Of a stretch of DNA of 64,000 bases, positions 12,851 through 26,800 are shown piece by piece (the stretch's first letter is position 1; each line of letters opens with the position of its first letter). Source of the DNA: Luzula sylvatica. Lineage: Eukaryota; Streptophyta; Magnoliopsida; Poales; Juncaceae. The translations under genes were made by a program, and so were the position numbers. Where the stretch lies: assembly GCA_946800325.1 (NCBI GenBank), contig OX326956.1:12007167-12071166 (forward strand), in the 5' to 3' direction. A model generated the notes under the pieces. It was not told the origin of the DNA and searched no databases. It saw only the letters and a list, made by a program, of their open reading frames with translations.

Positions 12851-15800
12851 TGTTAAAATTGAAGTGTAACACAAGCAAATTACTCAATTTTCATGTCGTA
12901 CTCAAAATACTCGGTAATTGAAGACTAACACTCACAAGTTTCAATTTTTTCAAAACTTTATTAAAAATGCAAAAACAGAAGTCTAACACCTTCAAAAAAT
13001 TCAATTACGATATTTAAAAAAAAATGTTAAAATTGAAAGGTAACACAAGATAAACACTCAATTTTCATGCCGTACTCATAATACTCCGTAATTGAAGACT
13101 AACACACACAAGTTTCAATTTTTTAAAAACTTTCTTAAAAATGAAAAAAACAGAAGTCTAACACATTCAAAAAATTCAATTAGGATATTTAAAAAAAAAA
13201 TGTTAAATTTTGAAGTGTAAAACAAGCAAAATACTTCATTTTCATGTTGTACTCAAAATACTCCGTAATTGAAGACTAACACACACAAATTTTAATTTTT
13301 TCAAAGATTTCTTAAAAATGCAAAAACAGAAGTCTAACACCTTAAAAAAATTCAATTATGGTATTTTGTAAAAAATGTTAAAATTGAAGTGTACCACAAG
13401 CAAATTACTCAATTTGCATGTCGTACTCAAAATACTCCGTAATTGAAGACTAACACACAAGTTTAAATTTGTTCAAAACTTTCTAAAATATGCAAAATCA
13501 GAAGTCTAACACCTTCAAAAAATTCAATTACGATACTTTTTAAAAAAATGTTAAAATTTAAGTGTAACACAAGCAAAATATTCAATTTACATGTCGTACT
13601 CAAAATACTCCGTAAGTGAAGATTAACACAGGAAATCTTTCAATTTTTTCAAATATTTCTTAAAAATGCACAAACAAAAGTCAAACACCTTCAACAAATT
13701 GAATTACGATATTTTTTTTAAAAAAATGTTAAAATTGAAATATAACACGAGCAAAATACATAATTTTCATGTCGTACTCAAAATACTCCGTAATTGAAGA
13801 CTAACACACACAAATTTCAATTTTTTCCAAACTTTCTTACCAATGAAAAAAACAGAAGTGTAACACCTTCAAAAAATTCAATTTCGATATTTTTTAAAAA
13901 AAATGTTAAAATTGAAGGTTAAAACAAGCAAAATACCCAATTTTCATTTCGTACTCAAAATACTCCATAATTGAAGACAAACACACACAAATTTTGTTTT
14001 TTTCAAAATTTTCTTAAAAATGCAAAAACAAAAGTCTAACACCTTAAAAAAATTCAATTACGATATTTTTTTAAAAAATGTTAAAAATGAAGTGTAACAC
14101 AAGCAAAATACCCAATTTTCGTTTCGTACTTGAAATACTCCATAATCGAAAACTAACACACACAAATTTTATTTTTTTTAACAATTTCTTAAAAATACAA
14201 AAACAGAAGTCTAGCACTTTGAAATAATTCAATTCTGATATTTTTTAAAAATAATGATAATATTGAAGTGCAACACAAGTAATATACCAAAAACTGAAAT
14301 CTAACACCTTCAAAAAAATTCAATTAAGATATTTTTTAAAAAAATGTTAAAAACGTTTGAAGTGTAAAACAAGCAAAATACTCAATTTTCATGTCGTACT
14401 CAATATACTCCATAATTGAAAACCAACACACTCAACTTTCTTTGTTTTCAAATATTTCTTAAAAATGCAAATACAGAAGTCTAACATCTTCAAAAATTTC
14501 AATTAAGACATTTTTATAAAAATTGTTAAAATATAAGTGTAACACAAGGAAAATACTCTCATGTCGTACTCAAAATACTCCGTAATTGAAGACTAGCACA
14601 CACAAATTTAAATTATTTTCAAAAATTTCTTAAAAATGCAAAAACAGAAGTCTAACACCTTCAAAAAAATTCAATTATAATATTTTGTAAAGTGTTAAAA
14701 TTGAAGTAAGACACAAGCAAATTACTTAATTTTCATGTCGTACTCAAAATACTCCGTAATTGAAGACTAACACACACAAGTTTCAATTTTTCAAATTTTC
14801 TTAAAAATGCAAAAACAGAAGTCTAACACCTTCAAAAAATTCAATTACGATATTTAAAAAAAATATTAAAATTGAAGTATAACACAAGCAAAATACCAAA
14901 TTTTCATTTCGTACTTAAAATACTCCATAACTGAAAACTAACACACACAAATTTCATTTTTTTGAAAAAAATTCTTAAAAATGCAAAAACAGAAGTCTAG
15001 CACCTTGAAATAATTCAATTGTGATATTTTTTAAAATAATTTTAAAATTGAAGTGTAACACAAGCAATATACCCAATTTTTATGTCGTAGTTATAATACT
15101 CCGTAATTGAATACTACCAAACACAAATTTCAATTTTTTCAAAACTTTCTTATAAATTCAAAAACTGAAGTCCAACACCTTCAAAAAAAAATTCAATTAA
15201 GATATTTTTTTAAAAAATGTTAAAAAAATTTGAAATGTAAAACAAGCAAAATACTCAATTTTCATGTCGTACTCAAAATACTCCATAATTGAAGACCAAC
15301 ACACACAAATTTCATTTTTTTCAAATATTTCTTAAAAATGCAAATACAGAAGTCTAGCACCTTCAAAAAATTCAATTAAGACATTTTTATAAAAATTGAT
15401 AAAATATAAGGGTAACACAAGCAAAATACTCTCATGTCGTACTCAAAATACTCCGTTATTGAAGACTAACACACACAAATTTCAATTTTTTCAAAAAATT
15501 CTTAAAAATGCTAAAACAGATCAAGTCTAATAATACCTTCAAAAATTCAATTATGATTTTTTGTAAAAAATGTTAAAATTGAAGAATGACACAAGCAAAT
15601 TACTCAATTTTTTCATGTCTACTCAAAATTTTCATGTCTACTCAATTTTTTCAAAACTTCCTAAAAAATGCAACAACAGAAGTCAAACACCTTCAAAAAT
15701 TCATTTACGATATTTTTAATATTTTAAAAAAAATTGAAGTGTAACACAAGCAAAATACCCAATTTTCATTTCTAACACAAAATACTCCATAATAGAGACT

Positions 15801-18800
15801 AACACACAAAAATTTTATTTTTTTCAAAAATTTCTTAAAAATGCAAAAACAGAAGTCTAACTTTCAACAAAATTCAATTACGATATTTTTTAATAAAATG
15901 TTAATATTGAAGTGTAACAAAAGCAAAATACCCAATTTTCATGTCGTACTCAAAATACTCCGTAAGAATTGAAGACTAACACACACAAATTTCAATTTTT
16001 ACAAAACTTTCATATAAATGTAGAAACTAAAGTCTAACACCTTCAAAAAATTCAATTAAGATATTTTTATTAAAAATGTTAAAATTTGAAGTGTAAAACG
16101 AGCAAAATTCTCAATTTTCATGTCGTACTCAAAATACTCCATAATTGAAGACCCACCCACAGAAATTTCATTTTTTTCAAATATTTCATAAAAATGCAAA
16201 TATAGCAGTCTAACACCTTCAAAAAATTCAATTAAGACATTTTTTTAAAAATTGTTAAAATTTAGTGTAACACAAGCAAAATTCTCTCATGTCGTACTCA
16301 AAATACTCCGTAATTGAAGACTAACACACACAAGTTTCAATTTTTTCAAAACTTCTTAAAAATGCAAAAACAGAAGTCTAACACCTTCAAAGAAATCGAT
16401 ATTATTTAAAAATAATGTTAAAATCGAAGTGTAACACAAGCAAAATACCCAATTTTCTTTTCGTACTCAAAATACTCCATAATTGAAAACCTAACACACA
16501 CAAATTTCTTGTTTTTTCCAAAATTTCTTAAAAATGAAAAAACAGAAGTCTAACACCTTCAAAAAATTCAATTACGATATTTTTTTAAAAAATGTTAAAA
16601 TTGAAATGTAACACAAGCAAAATACCCAATTTTCATGTCGTACTCAAAATACTCAGTAAGGGAAGACTAACACAGAACTTTCAATTTTTTCAAAACTTTC
16701 TTAAAAATGCAAAAACTGAAGTCTAACAACTTCAAAAAATTCAATGAAGATATTTTTTTTTAAAATGTAAAAATTTGAAGTGTAAAACAAGTAAAATACT
16801 CAATTTTCATGTCGTACTCAAAATATTCCATAATTGAAGACCAATACACGCAAATTTCATTTTTTTTCAAATATTTCTTATAAATGCAAATATATAGGTG
16901 TCTTACACCTTCAAAAAATTCAATTAAGACATTTTGATAAAAATTGTTAAATTTTAAGTGTAACACTAGCAAAATACTCTCATGTCGTACTCAAAATACT
17001 CCGTAATTCAAGACTAACACACACAAATTTTAATTTTTTCAAAGATTTCTTAAAAGTGCAAAAACAGAAGTCTAACTCCTTCAAAAAATTCAATTAAGGT
17101 ATTTTGTAAAAAATGTTAAAATTGAAGTGTAACACAGGCAAATTACTCAATTTTCATGTCGTACTCAAAATACTCCGTAATTGAAGACTTACACACAAGT
17201 TAAAAAAATTTCAAAACTTTCTAAAAAATGCAAAAACAAAAGTCTAACACCTTAAAAAAAAATTCAATTGCGATATTTTTGAAAAAATTGTTAAAATTTA
17301 AGTGTAAAACAAGCAAAATATTCAATTTTCATGTCGTACTCAAAATACTCCGTAATTGAAGACTAATAAAGGAAATATTTCAATTTTTTCAAATATTTCT
17401 CAAAAATGCAAAAACTGAAGTCTAACTCCTTCAACAAATTCAATTACGATATTTTTTTAAAAAATGTTAAAATTGAAATGTAACACAAGCAAAATACTCA
17501 ATTTTCAAGCCGTACTCAAAATACTCCGTAATTGAACACTAACACACACAAATTTCAATTTTTTCAAAACTTTCTTACAAATGAAAAAACAGAAGTCTAA
17601 CACCTTCAAAAAATACAATTTCGACATTTAGAAAAAAATGTTAAAATTGAAGTGTAAAACAACCAAAATATCAAATTTTCCTTTCATACTCAAAATACTC
17701 CATAATAAAAGACAAACACACACAAATTTCTTAAAAATGCTAAAACAGAAGTGTAACACCTTGAAAAAATTCAATTACGATATTTTTTAAAAAAATGTTA
17801 AAATTGAAGTGTAACACAAGCAAAATACCCAATTTTCATTTCCTACTTAAAATACTCCATAATTGAAAACTAACACACACAAATTTCATTTTTTTTTGAA
17901 ATTTCTTAAAAATGCAAAAACAGAAGTCTAGCACCTTCAAAAAATTCTATTCTGATATTTTTTAAAAATAATGTTAAAATTGAAATGTAACACAAGCAAT
18001 ATACCCAATTTTCATGTCGTAGTTAAAATACTCCGTAATTGAATATTTACAAACACAAATTTCAATTTTTTCAAAACTTTCTTATAAATGCAAAAACTGA
18101 AGTCTAACACCTTCAAAAAAATTCAATTAAGATATTTTTTAAAAAAATGTTAAAAAAATTTGAAGTGTAAAAAAAGGAAAATACTCAAAATATTCCCTAA
18201 TGGAGACCAACACAGACAAATTTAATTTTTTCACATATTTCTTATAAATGCAAATATATGAGTCTAACACCTTCAAAAAATTCAATTATGACATTTTTAT
18301 CAAAATTGTTAATATTTAAGTGTAACACTAGCAAAATACTGTCATGTCGTACTCAAAATACTCCGTAATTGAAGACAAACACACACAAATTTTAATGTTT
18401 TCAAAGATTTCTTAAAAATGCAAAAACAGAAGTCTATCACCTCCAAAAAATTCAATTATGTTATTTTGTAAAAAATGTTAAAATTGAAGTGTAACACAGG
18501 CAAATTACTCAATTTTCATGTCGTACTTAAAATACTCCGTAATTGAAGACTTACACACAAAAGTTTCAATTTTTTCAGAACTTTCTAAACAATGCAAAAA
18601 GGAAGTCAAACACCTTTAAACAATTTAATTCCCATATTTTTAATTTTTTTTAAAAAAAATTGAAGTGTAACACAAGTAAAATACCCAATTTTCATTTCGT
18701 ACACAAAATACTCCATAATTGAGACTAACACACAAAACTTTCTCAAAAATGCAAAAACAGAAGTCTAACACCTTAAAAAAAATTCAATAACGATATTTTT

Positions 18801-21800
18801 TAATAAAATATTAATATTGAAGTGTAACACAAGCAAAATACCCAATTTTCTTGTCGTACTCAAAATACTCCGTAATTGAAGACTAACCAACACAAATTTC
18901 AATTTTTTCAAAACTTTCTTGTAAATGCAAAACATAAAGTCTAACACCTTCAAAAAATTCATTTCAGAATTTTTTTTTGAAAATGTTAAAATTTGAAGTG
19001 TAAAACAAGAAAAATACTCAAAATACTCCATAATTGAAGACCAACACACACAAATTTAATTTTTTTCAAATATTTCTGAAAAATGCAAATACAGAAGTCT
19101 AACACCTTCAAAAAATTCATTAAGGCATTTTAATAAAAATTGTTAAAATTTAAGTGTAACACAAGCAAAATTCTCTAATGTCGTACTCAAAATACTCCGT
19201 AATTGAAGACTCACACACAAATTTCAATTTTTTCAAAAATTTCTTAAGAATGCAAAAACAGAAGTCTAACACCTTCAAAAATTTCCATTATGGTATTTTG
19301 TAAAAAATGTTAAAATTGAAGTGTAACACAAGCAAATACTCAATTTTCATGTCGTACTCAAAATACTCCGTAATTGAAGACTAACACACACAAGTTTCAA
19401 TTTTTTCAAAACTTTCTCAAAAAAGCAAAAACAGAAGTCTAACCCCTTGAAAAAAATTCAATTATGATATTTTGTAAAAAATGTTAAAATTGAAGTATGA
19501 CACAAATAAATTACTCAATTTTCATGTCGTACTCAAAATACTCCGTAATTGAAGACTAACACACACAAGTTTCAATTTTTTCAATACTTTCTAAAAAATG
19601 CAAAAAAAGAAGTCAAACACCTTCAAAAAATTCAATTACGATATTTTTAATTTTTTTTAAAAATTGAAGTGTAACACAAGCAAAATACCCAATTTTCTTT
19701 TCGTACACAAAATACTCCATAATTGAGACAAACACACAAAAATATTATTTTTTAAAAAAATTTCTTTAAAATACAAAAACAGAAGTCTAACACCTGCAAA
19801 AAAATTCAATTCCGATATTTTTTTAATAAAATGTTAATATTGAAGTGTAACACAAGCAAAATACCCAATTTTTCATGTCGTACTCAAAATACTCCGTAAT
19901 TGAAGACTAAAACTCACAAATTTTAATGTTTTCAAAACTTTCTTATAAATGCAAAAACTAAAGCCTAACACCTTCAAAAAATTCAACTAAGATATTTTTT
20001 TTAAAATGTGAAAATTTGAAGTGTAAAATAAGGAAAATACTGAATTTTCATGTCGTACTCAAAATACTCCATAATTGAAGACCAACACACACAAATTTCA
20101 CTTTTTTCAAATATTTCTTAAAATTGCAAATACCGAAGTCTAACACCTTAAAAAAATTCAATAAGACATTTTTATAAAAATTGTTAAAATTTAAGTGTAA
20201 CACAAGTAAAATTCTCTCATGTCGTACTCAAAATACTCCGTAATTGCAGACTAACACACACAAATTCAAAAATTTTAAAAAATTTCTTAAAACTGTAAAA
20301 ACTAAAGTCTAACACCTTCAAAAAATTCAATTATGGTATTTTGTAAAAAATGTTAAAATTGAAGTGTAACACAAGCAAATTACTCAATTTTCATGTCGTA
20401 CTCAAAATACTCCGTAATTGAAGACTAACACACACAAGGTTCAATTTTTTCAGAACTTTCTAAAAAATGCAAAAACAGAAGTCGACCACCTTTAAAAAAT
20501 TCAATTACGATATTTTTAATTTTTTTATAAAAATTAAAGTGTAACACAAGCAAAATACCAAATTTTCATTTCGTACTCAAAATACTCCATAATTGAAAAC
20601 TAACATACACTAATTTCATTTTTTTCCCAAAATTTCTTAAAAATGAAAAAACAAAAGTCTAACACCTTCAAAAAATTCAATAACTATATATTTTTTAAAA
20701 ATGTTAAAATTGAAGTTTAACACAAGCAAAATACCCAATTTTCATGTCGCACTCTAAATACTCAGTAATTGAAGACTTGCACACAACTTTCAATATTTTC
20801 AAAACTTTCTTAAAAATGTAAAAACTGAAGTCTAACTACTTCAAAAAATTCAATTAATATATATATTTTTTTTAAATGTTAAAATTTGAAGTGTAAAACC
20901 AGTAAAATACTCAATTTTCATGTCGTACTCAAAGCATACCCTAATTAAGGACCAACACACACAAATTTCATTTTTTTTTCCAATATTTCTTAAAAATGCA
21001 AATACAGAAGTCTAACACCTTAAAAAAAATCAATTCAGACAGTTTTATAAAAATTGTTAAAATGTAAGTGTAACAGAAGCAAAATACTCTCATGTCGTAC
21101 TCAAAAAACTCCGTAATTGAATACTAACACACACAAATTTCTATTTTTTCAAAAATTTCTTAAAAATGCAAAAACAAAAGTCTAACACCTTCAAAAAATT
21201 CCATTATGGTATTTTGTAAAAAATGTTAAAATTGAAGTGTAACACAAGCAAATTACTCAATTTTCATGTCGTACTCAAAATACTCCGTAATTCAAGGCTA
21301 ACACACACAAGATTCACTTTTTTCAAAACTTTCTCAAAAATGCAAAAACAGAAGTCTAACACCTTGAAAAAATTCAATTACGATATTTAAAAAAAAATGT
21401 TAAAATTGAAGGGTAACACAAGCAAAATACCCAATTTTCATTTCGTACTCAAAATACTCCACAATTGAAGACCAACACACACAAATTTCACTTTTTCAAA
21501 TATTTCTTAAAAATGCAAATACAGAAGTCTAACCCCTTAAAAAAATTCAATTAAGACATTTTTATAAAAATTGTTAAAATATAAGTGTAACACAAAAAAA
21601 ATACTCTCATGTCGTACTCAAAATACTCCGTAATCGAAGACTAACACAAACAAATTTCAATTTTTTGAAAAATTTCTTAAAAATGCAAAAATAGAAGTCT
21701 ATCACCATCGAAAAATTCAATTATGGTATTTTGTAGAAAAGGTTAAAATTGAAGTGTAACAGAAGCAAATTACTCAATTTTCATGTCGTACTCAAAATAC

Positions 21801-22400
21801 TCCTTAATTGAAGACTAACACACACAAGATTAAATTTTTTCAAATTTTCTTAAAAATGCAAAAACAGAAGTCTAAGACCTTCAAAAAAATCAATTACGAT
21901 ATTTTTTAAAAAAATTGTTAAAATTGAAGTGTAACGCAAGCAAAATACCTAATTTTCATATTGTACTCAAAATACTCCATAATTCAAAACTAATATACAC
22001 AAATTTCATTTTTTCCCAAAATTTCTTAAAAATGCAAATACAGAAGTCTAACACCTTCAAAAAATTCAAGTAACACATTTTTATAAAAATTGTTAAAATT
22101 TAAGTGTAACACAAGCAAAATACTCTCATGTCGTACTCAAAATACTCCGTAATTGAAGAATAACACACACAAATTTCAATTTTTTCAAAGATTTCTTGAA
22201 AATGCACAATAAAAAGTCTTAACACCTTCAAAAAATTCAATTGTGGTATTTTGTAAAAAATGTTAAAATTGAATTGTAACACAAGCAAATTACTCAATTT
22301 TCTTGTCGTACTCAAAATACTCCGTAATTGAAGACTAACTCACACAAGTTTCAATTATGTGAAAACTTTCTAAAAAATGCAGAAACAGAAGTCAAACACC
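12833..22400 (+). repeat. Left part of satellite 2: irregular subtype order
   Basis: Monomers here carry more private substitutions, and subtype order changes often. Type e (actctcatg) recurs near 14,553, 15,425, 16,285 and 16,977, suggesting short cycles of about four to five monomers. Rearranged monomers are frequent. Near 14,270-14,300 type c is fused across about 100 missing bases (aatatacc into aaaaactgaaatc). Near 15,600-15,660 a catgtctactcaa segment is duplicated while the following portion is lost. This is what one expects towards an array edge, where homogenisation is weaker. Confidence 0.65.
20361..20535 (+). repeat. Representative satellite 2 monomer showing three ~58-bp subunits
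   Basis: The motif gaag-NN-taacac starts subunits at 20,361 (gaagtgtaacac) and 20,420 (gaagactaacac). It recurs in mutated form at 20,478 (gaagtcgaccac) and in the next monomer near 20,536 (aaagtgtaacac), giving spacings of 59, 58 and 58. In consensus monomers each subunit also has tcaatt at about +22 to +24 and an aaaat run at about +42 to +48. The same spacing (59, 58, 58) is seen at 44,287, 44,346, 44,404 and 44,462. The 175-bp monomer therefore looks like a diverged trimer of a ~58-bp ancestor. Confidence 0.8.
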
Positions 22401-23839
22401 TTCAAAAATTCAATTATGATATTTTGTAAAATATGTTAAAATTGAAGTATGACACAAGCAAATTACTCAATTTTCATGCCGGACTCAAAATACTCCGTAA
22501 TTGAAGACTAGCACACACAAGTTTTATTTTTTTCAAAAATTTCTTAAAAATGCAAAAACAGAAGTCTAACACCTTCAAAAATTCAATTATGATATTTTGT
22601 AAAAAATGTTAAAACTGAAGTATGACACAAGCAAATTACTCAATTTTGATGTCGTACTCAAAAGACTCCACAATTGAAGACTAACACACTCGAGTTTCAA
22701 TTTTTTCAAAACTTTCATAAAAATGCAAAAACAGAAGTCTAACACCTTCAAAAATTCAATTATGATATTTGTAAAAAATGTTAAAATTGAAGTATGACAC
22801 AAGCAAATTACTCAATTTTCATGTCGGACTCAAAATACTCCGTAATTCAAGACTAACACCAACGAGTTTCATTTTTTTCAAAAATTTTATAAAAATGCAA
22901 AAACAGAAGTCTAACACCTTCAAAAATTCAATTATGATATTTTTTTAAAAAAAGTTAAAATTTAAGTGTAACACAAACAAAATACCCAATTTTTATGTCG
23001 TACTCAAAATACTCAGTAATTGAAGACTAACACACAACTTTCAATTTTTTCAAAACTTTCTTAAAAATGCAAAAACTGAAGTCTAACAACTTCAAAAATT
23101 TCAATTAAGATAGTTTTAAAAAAATGTTAAAATTTGAAGTGTAAAACAAGTAAAATACTCAATTTTCATGTCGTACTCAAAATATTCCCTAAATAATGAC
23201 AAACACACACAAATTTTTATTTTTTTCAAATATTTCTTAAAAATGCAAATACAGAAGTCTAACACCTTCAAAAAATTCAATTAAAACATTTTTATAAAAA
23301 TTGTTAAAATCTAAGTGTAACACAAGTAAAATACTCTCATGTCGTACTCAAAATACTCCGTAATTGAAGACTAACACACACAAATTTCAATTTTTTCAAA
23401 GATTTCTTACAAATGCAAAAACAGAAGTCTTAACATCTTCAAAAAATGTTAAAATTGAATTATAACACTACCAAATTACTCAATTTTTTGAAAATTTTCA
23501 TGTCGTATTCAATTATGATATTTTGTAAAAAATGTTAAAATTGAAGTATGACACAAGAAAATTACTCAATTTTCATGTCGGACTCAAAATACTCCGTAAT
23601 TGAAGACTAACACACACAAGTTTCATTTTTTCAAAAAATTCTTAAAAATACAAAAACAGAAGTCTAACACCTTCAAAAATTCAGTTATGATATTTTGAAA
23701 AAAATGTTGAAATTGAAGTACGACACAAGTAAATTACTCAATTTTCATGTCGTACTCAAAATACTCCGTAATTGCTGTCTAACACACACAATTTTCAATT
23801 TTTTCAAAAATTTCTTAAAAATGCAAAAACAGAAGTGTA

Positions 23840-26800
23840 ACACCTTAAAAAAATTCAATTATGGTATTTTGTTAAAAATGTTAAAATTGAAGTGTAACAC
23901 ATGCAAATTACTCAATTTTTCATGTCATACTCAAAATACTCCGCAATTGAAGACTAACACACACGAGTTTCAATTTTTTCAAAACTTTCTTAAAAATGAA
24001 AAAACAGAAGTCTAACACCTTCAAAAAATTCAATTACGATATTTTTTAAAAAAAATGTTAAAATTGAAGTGTAACACAAGCAAAATACCCAATTTTCGTT
24101 TCGTACTCAAAATACTCCATAATCGAAAACAAACACACACAAATTAAATTTTTTTCCAAAATTTCTTAAAAATGACAAAACATAAGTCTAACACCTTCAA
24201 AAAATTCAAAAACGATATTTTTTAAAAAAATGTTAAAATTGAAGTGTAACACAAACAAAATACCCTATTTTCATGTCGTACTCAAAATACTCAGTAATTG
24301 AAGACTAACACACAACTTTCAATTTTTTCAAAACTTTCTTAAAAATGCAGAAACTGAAGTCTAACAACTTCAAAAAATTCCATTAAGATATCTTTTTAAA
24401 AAATGTTAAAATTTGAAGTGTAAAACAAGTAAAATACTCAATTTTCGTATCGTACTCAAAATATTCCTTAAATGAAGACTAACACACACAAATTTAATTT
24501 TTTTCAAATATTTCTTAAAAATGCAAATATAGAAGTCTAACACCTTCAAAAAATTCAATTACGATATTTTTTTAAAAAAATGTTAAAATTGAAGTGTAAC
24601 ACAAGCAAAATACCCAATTTTAGTTTCGTACTCAAAATACTCCATAATCGAAAACAAACACACACAAATTGAATTTTTTTCCAAAATTTCTTAAAAATGA
24701 AAAAACATAAGTCTAACACCTTCAATAAATTCAATTACGATATTTTTTAAAAAAATGTTAAAATTGAAGTGTAAAACAAACAAAATACACTATTTTCATG
24801 TCGTACTCAAAATACTCAGTAATTGAAGACTAACACACAACTTTCAATTTTTTCAAAACTTGCTTAAAAATGCAAAAACTGAAGTCTAACAACTTCAAAA
24901 AATTCAATTAAGATAGCTTTTTAAAAAATGTTAAAATTTAAAGTGTAAAACAAGTAAAATACTCAATTTTCATATCGTACTCATAATATTCCCTAAATGA
25001 AGACCAACATACACAAATTTCATTTTTTTCAAATATTTCTTCAAAATGCAAATATAGAAGTCTAACACCTTCAAAAAATTCAATTAAAATATTTTTATAA
25101 AAATTGTTAAAATTTAAGTGTAACACAAGTAAAATACTCTCATGTCCTACTCAAAATACTCCGTAATTAAAGACTAACACACACAAATTTAAATTTTTTC
25201 AAAGATTTCATAAAAATGCAAAAACAGAAGTCTTAACACCTTCCAAAAATTCAATTGTGTTATTTTGTATAAAATGTTAAAATTGAATTATAACACAAGC
25301 AAATTACTCAATTTTCATGTCGTACTCAAAATACTCCGTAATTGAAGACTAACACACACAAGTATCAATTTTTTGAAAACTTTCTAAAAAATGCAAAAAC
25401 AGAAGTAAAACACCTTAAATGATTCAATTATGATATTTTGTAAAAAATGTGAAAATTGAAGTATGACACAAGCAAATTACTCAATTTTCAAGTCGGACTC
25501 AAAATACACCGTAATTGAAGACTAACATTTTTTTCAAAAATTTCTTAAAAATACAAAAATAAAAGTCTAACACCTTCAAAAATTCAATTATCATATTTTG
25601 TAAAAAATGTTAAAATTGAAGTATGACACAAGTAAATTACTCAATTTTCATGTCGTACTCAAAATACTCCGTAATTGAAGTCTAACACACACAATTTTCA
25701 ATTTTTTCAAAAATTTCTTAAAAATGCAAAAACAGAAGTCTAACACCTTCAAAAATTCAAGTATGATATTTTGTAAAAAATGTTAAAATTGACACAAGCA
25801 AATTACTCAATTTTCATGTCGTACTCAAAATACTCCGCAATTGAAGACTGACACACACAAATTAAAATTTTTTCCAAAATTTTTTAAAAATGAAAAAACA
25901 TAAGTCTAACACCTTAAAAAAATTCAATTACGATCTTTTTTTTAAAAATGTTAAAATTGAAGTGTAATACAAACAAAATACCCAATTTTCATGTCGTACT
26001 CAAAATACTCATTAATTGTAGACTAACACACAACTTTAAATTTTTTCAAAACTTTCTTAAAATTGCAAAAACTGAAGTCTAACTATTTCAATAAATTCAA
26101 TTAAGATAGTTTTTTAAAAAATGTTAAAATTTGGAGTGTAAAACATGAAAAATACTTAATTTTCATGTCGTACTCAAAATATTCCCTAAATGAAGACCAA
26201 CACACACAAATTTTATTTTTTCAAATATTTCTTAAAAATGCAAATACAAAAGTCTAACACCTTCAAAAAAATTCAATTAAAATATTTTTATAAAAATTGT
26301 TAAAATTTAAGTGTAACACAAGCAAAATACTCTCATGTCGTACTCAAAATACTCCGTAAATTAAGACTAACACACACAAATTTCAATTTTTTCAAAGATT
26401 TCTTCAAAATGCAAAAACAGAAGTCTTAACACCATCAAAAAATTCCATTGTGGTATTTTGTAAAAAATGTTAAAATTGAATTGTAACACAAGCAAAAAAC
26501 TAAATTTTCATGTCGTACTCCAAATACTCCGTAATTGAAGACTAACACACACAAGTTTCATTTTTTTGAAAACTTTCTAAAAATGCAAAAACAGAAGTGA
26601 AACACCTTCAAAAATTCAATTATGATATTTTGTAAAAAATGTAAAAATTGAAGAATGACACAAGCAAATTACTCAATTTTCATGTCGAACTCAAAATACT
26701 CCGTAATTGAAGACTAACACACACAAGTTTCATTTTTTTCTAAAATTTCTTAAAAATGCAAAAATAGAAGTCTAACACCTTCAAAAATTCAATTATGATA

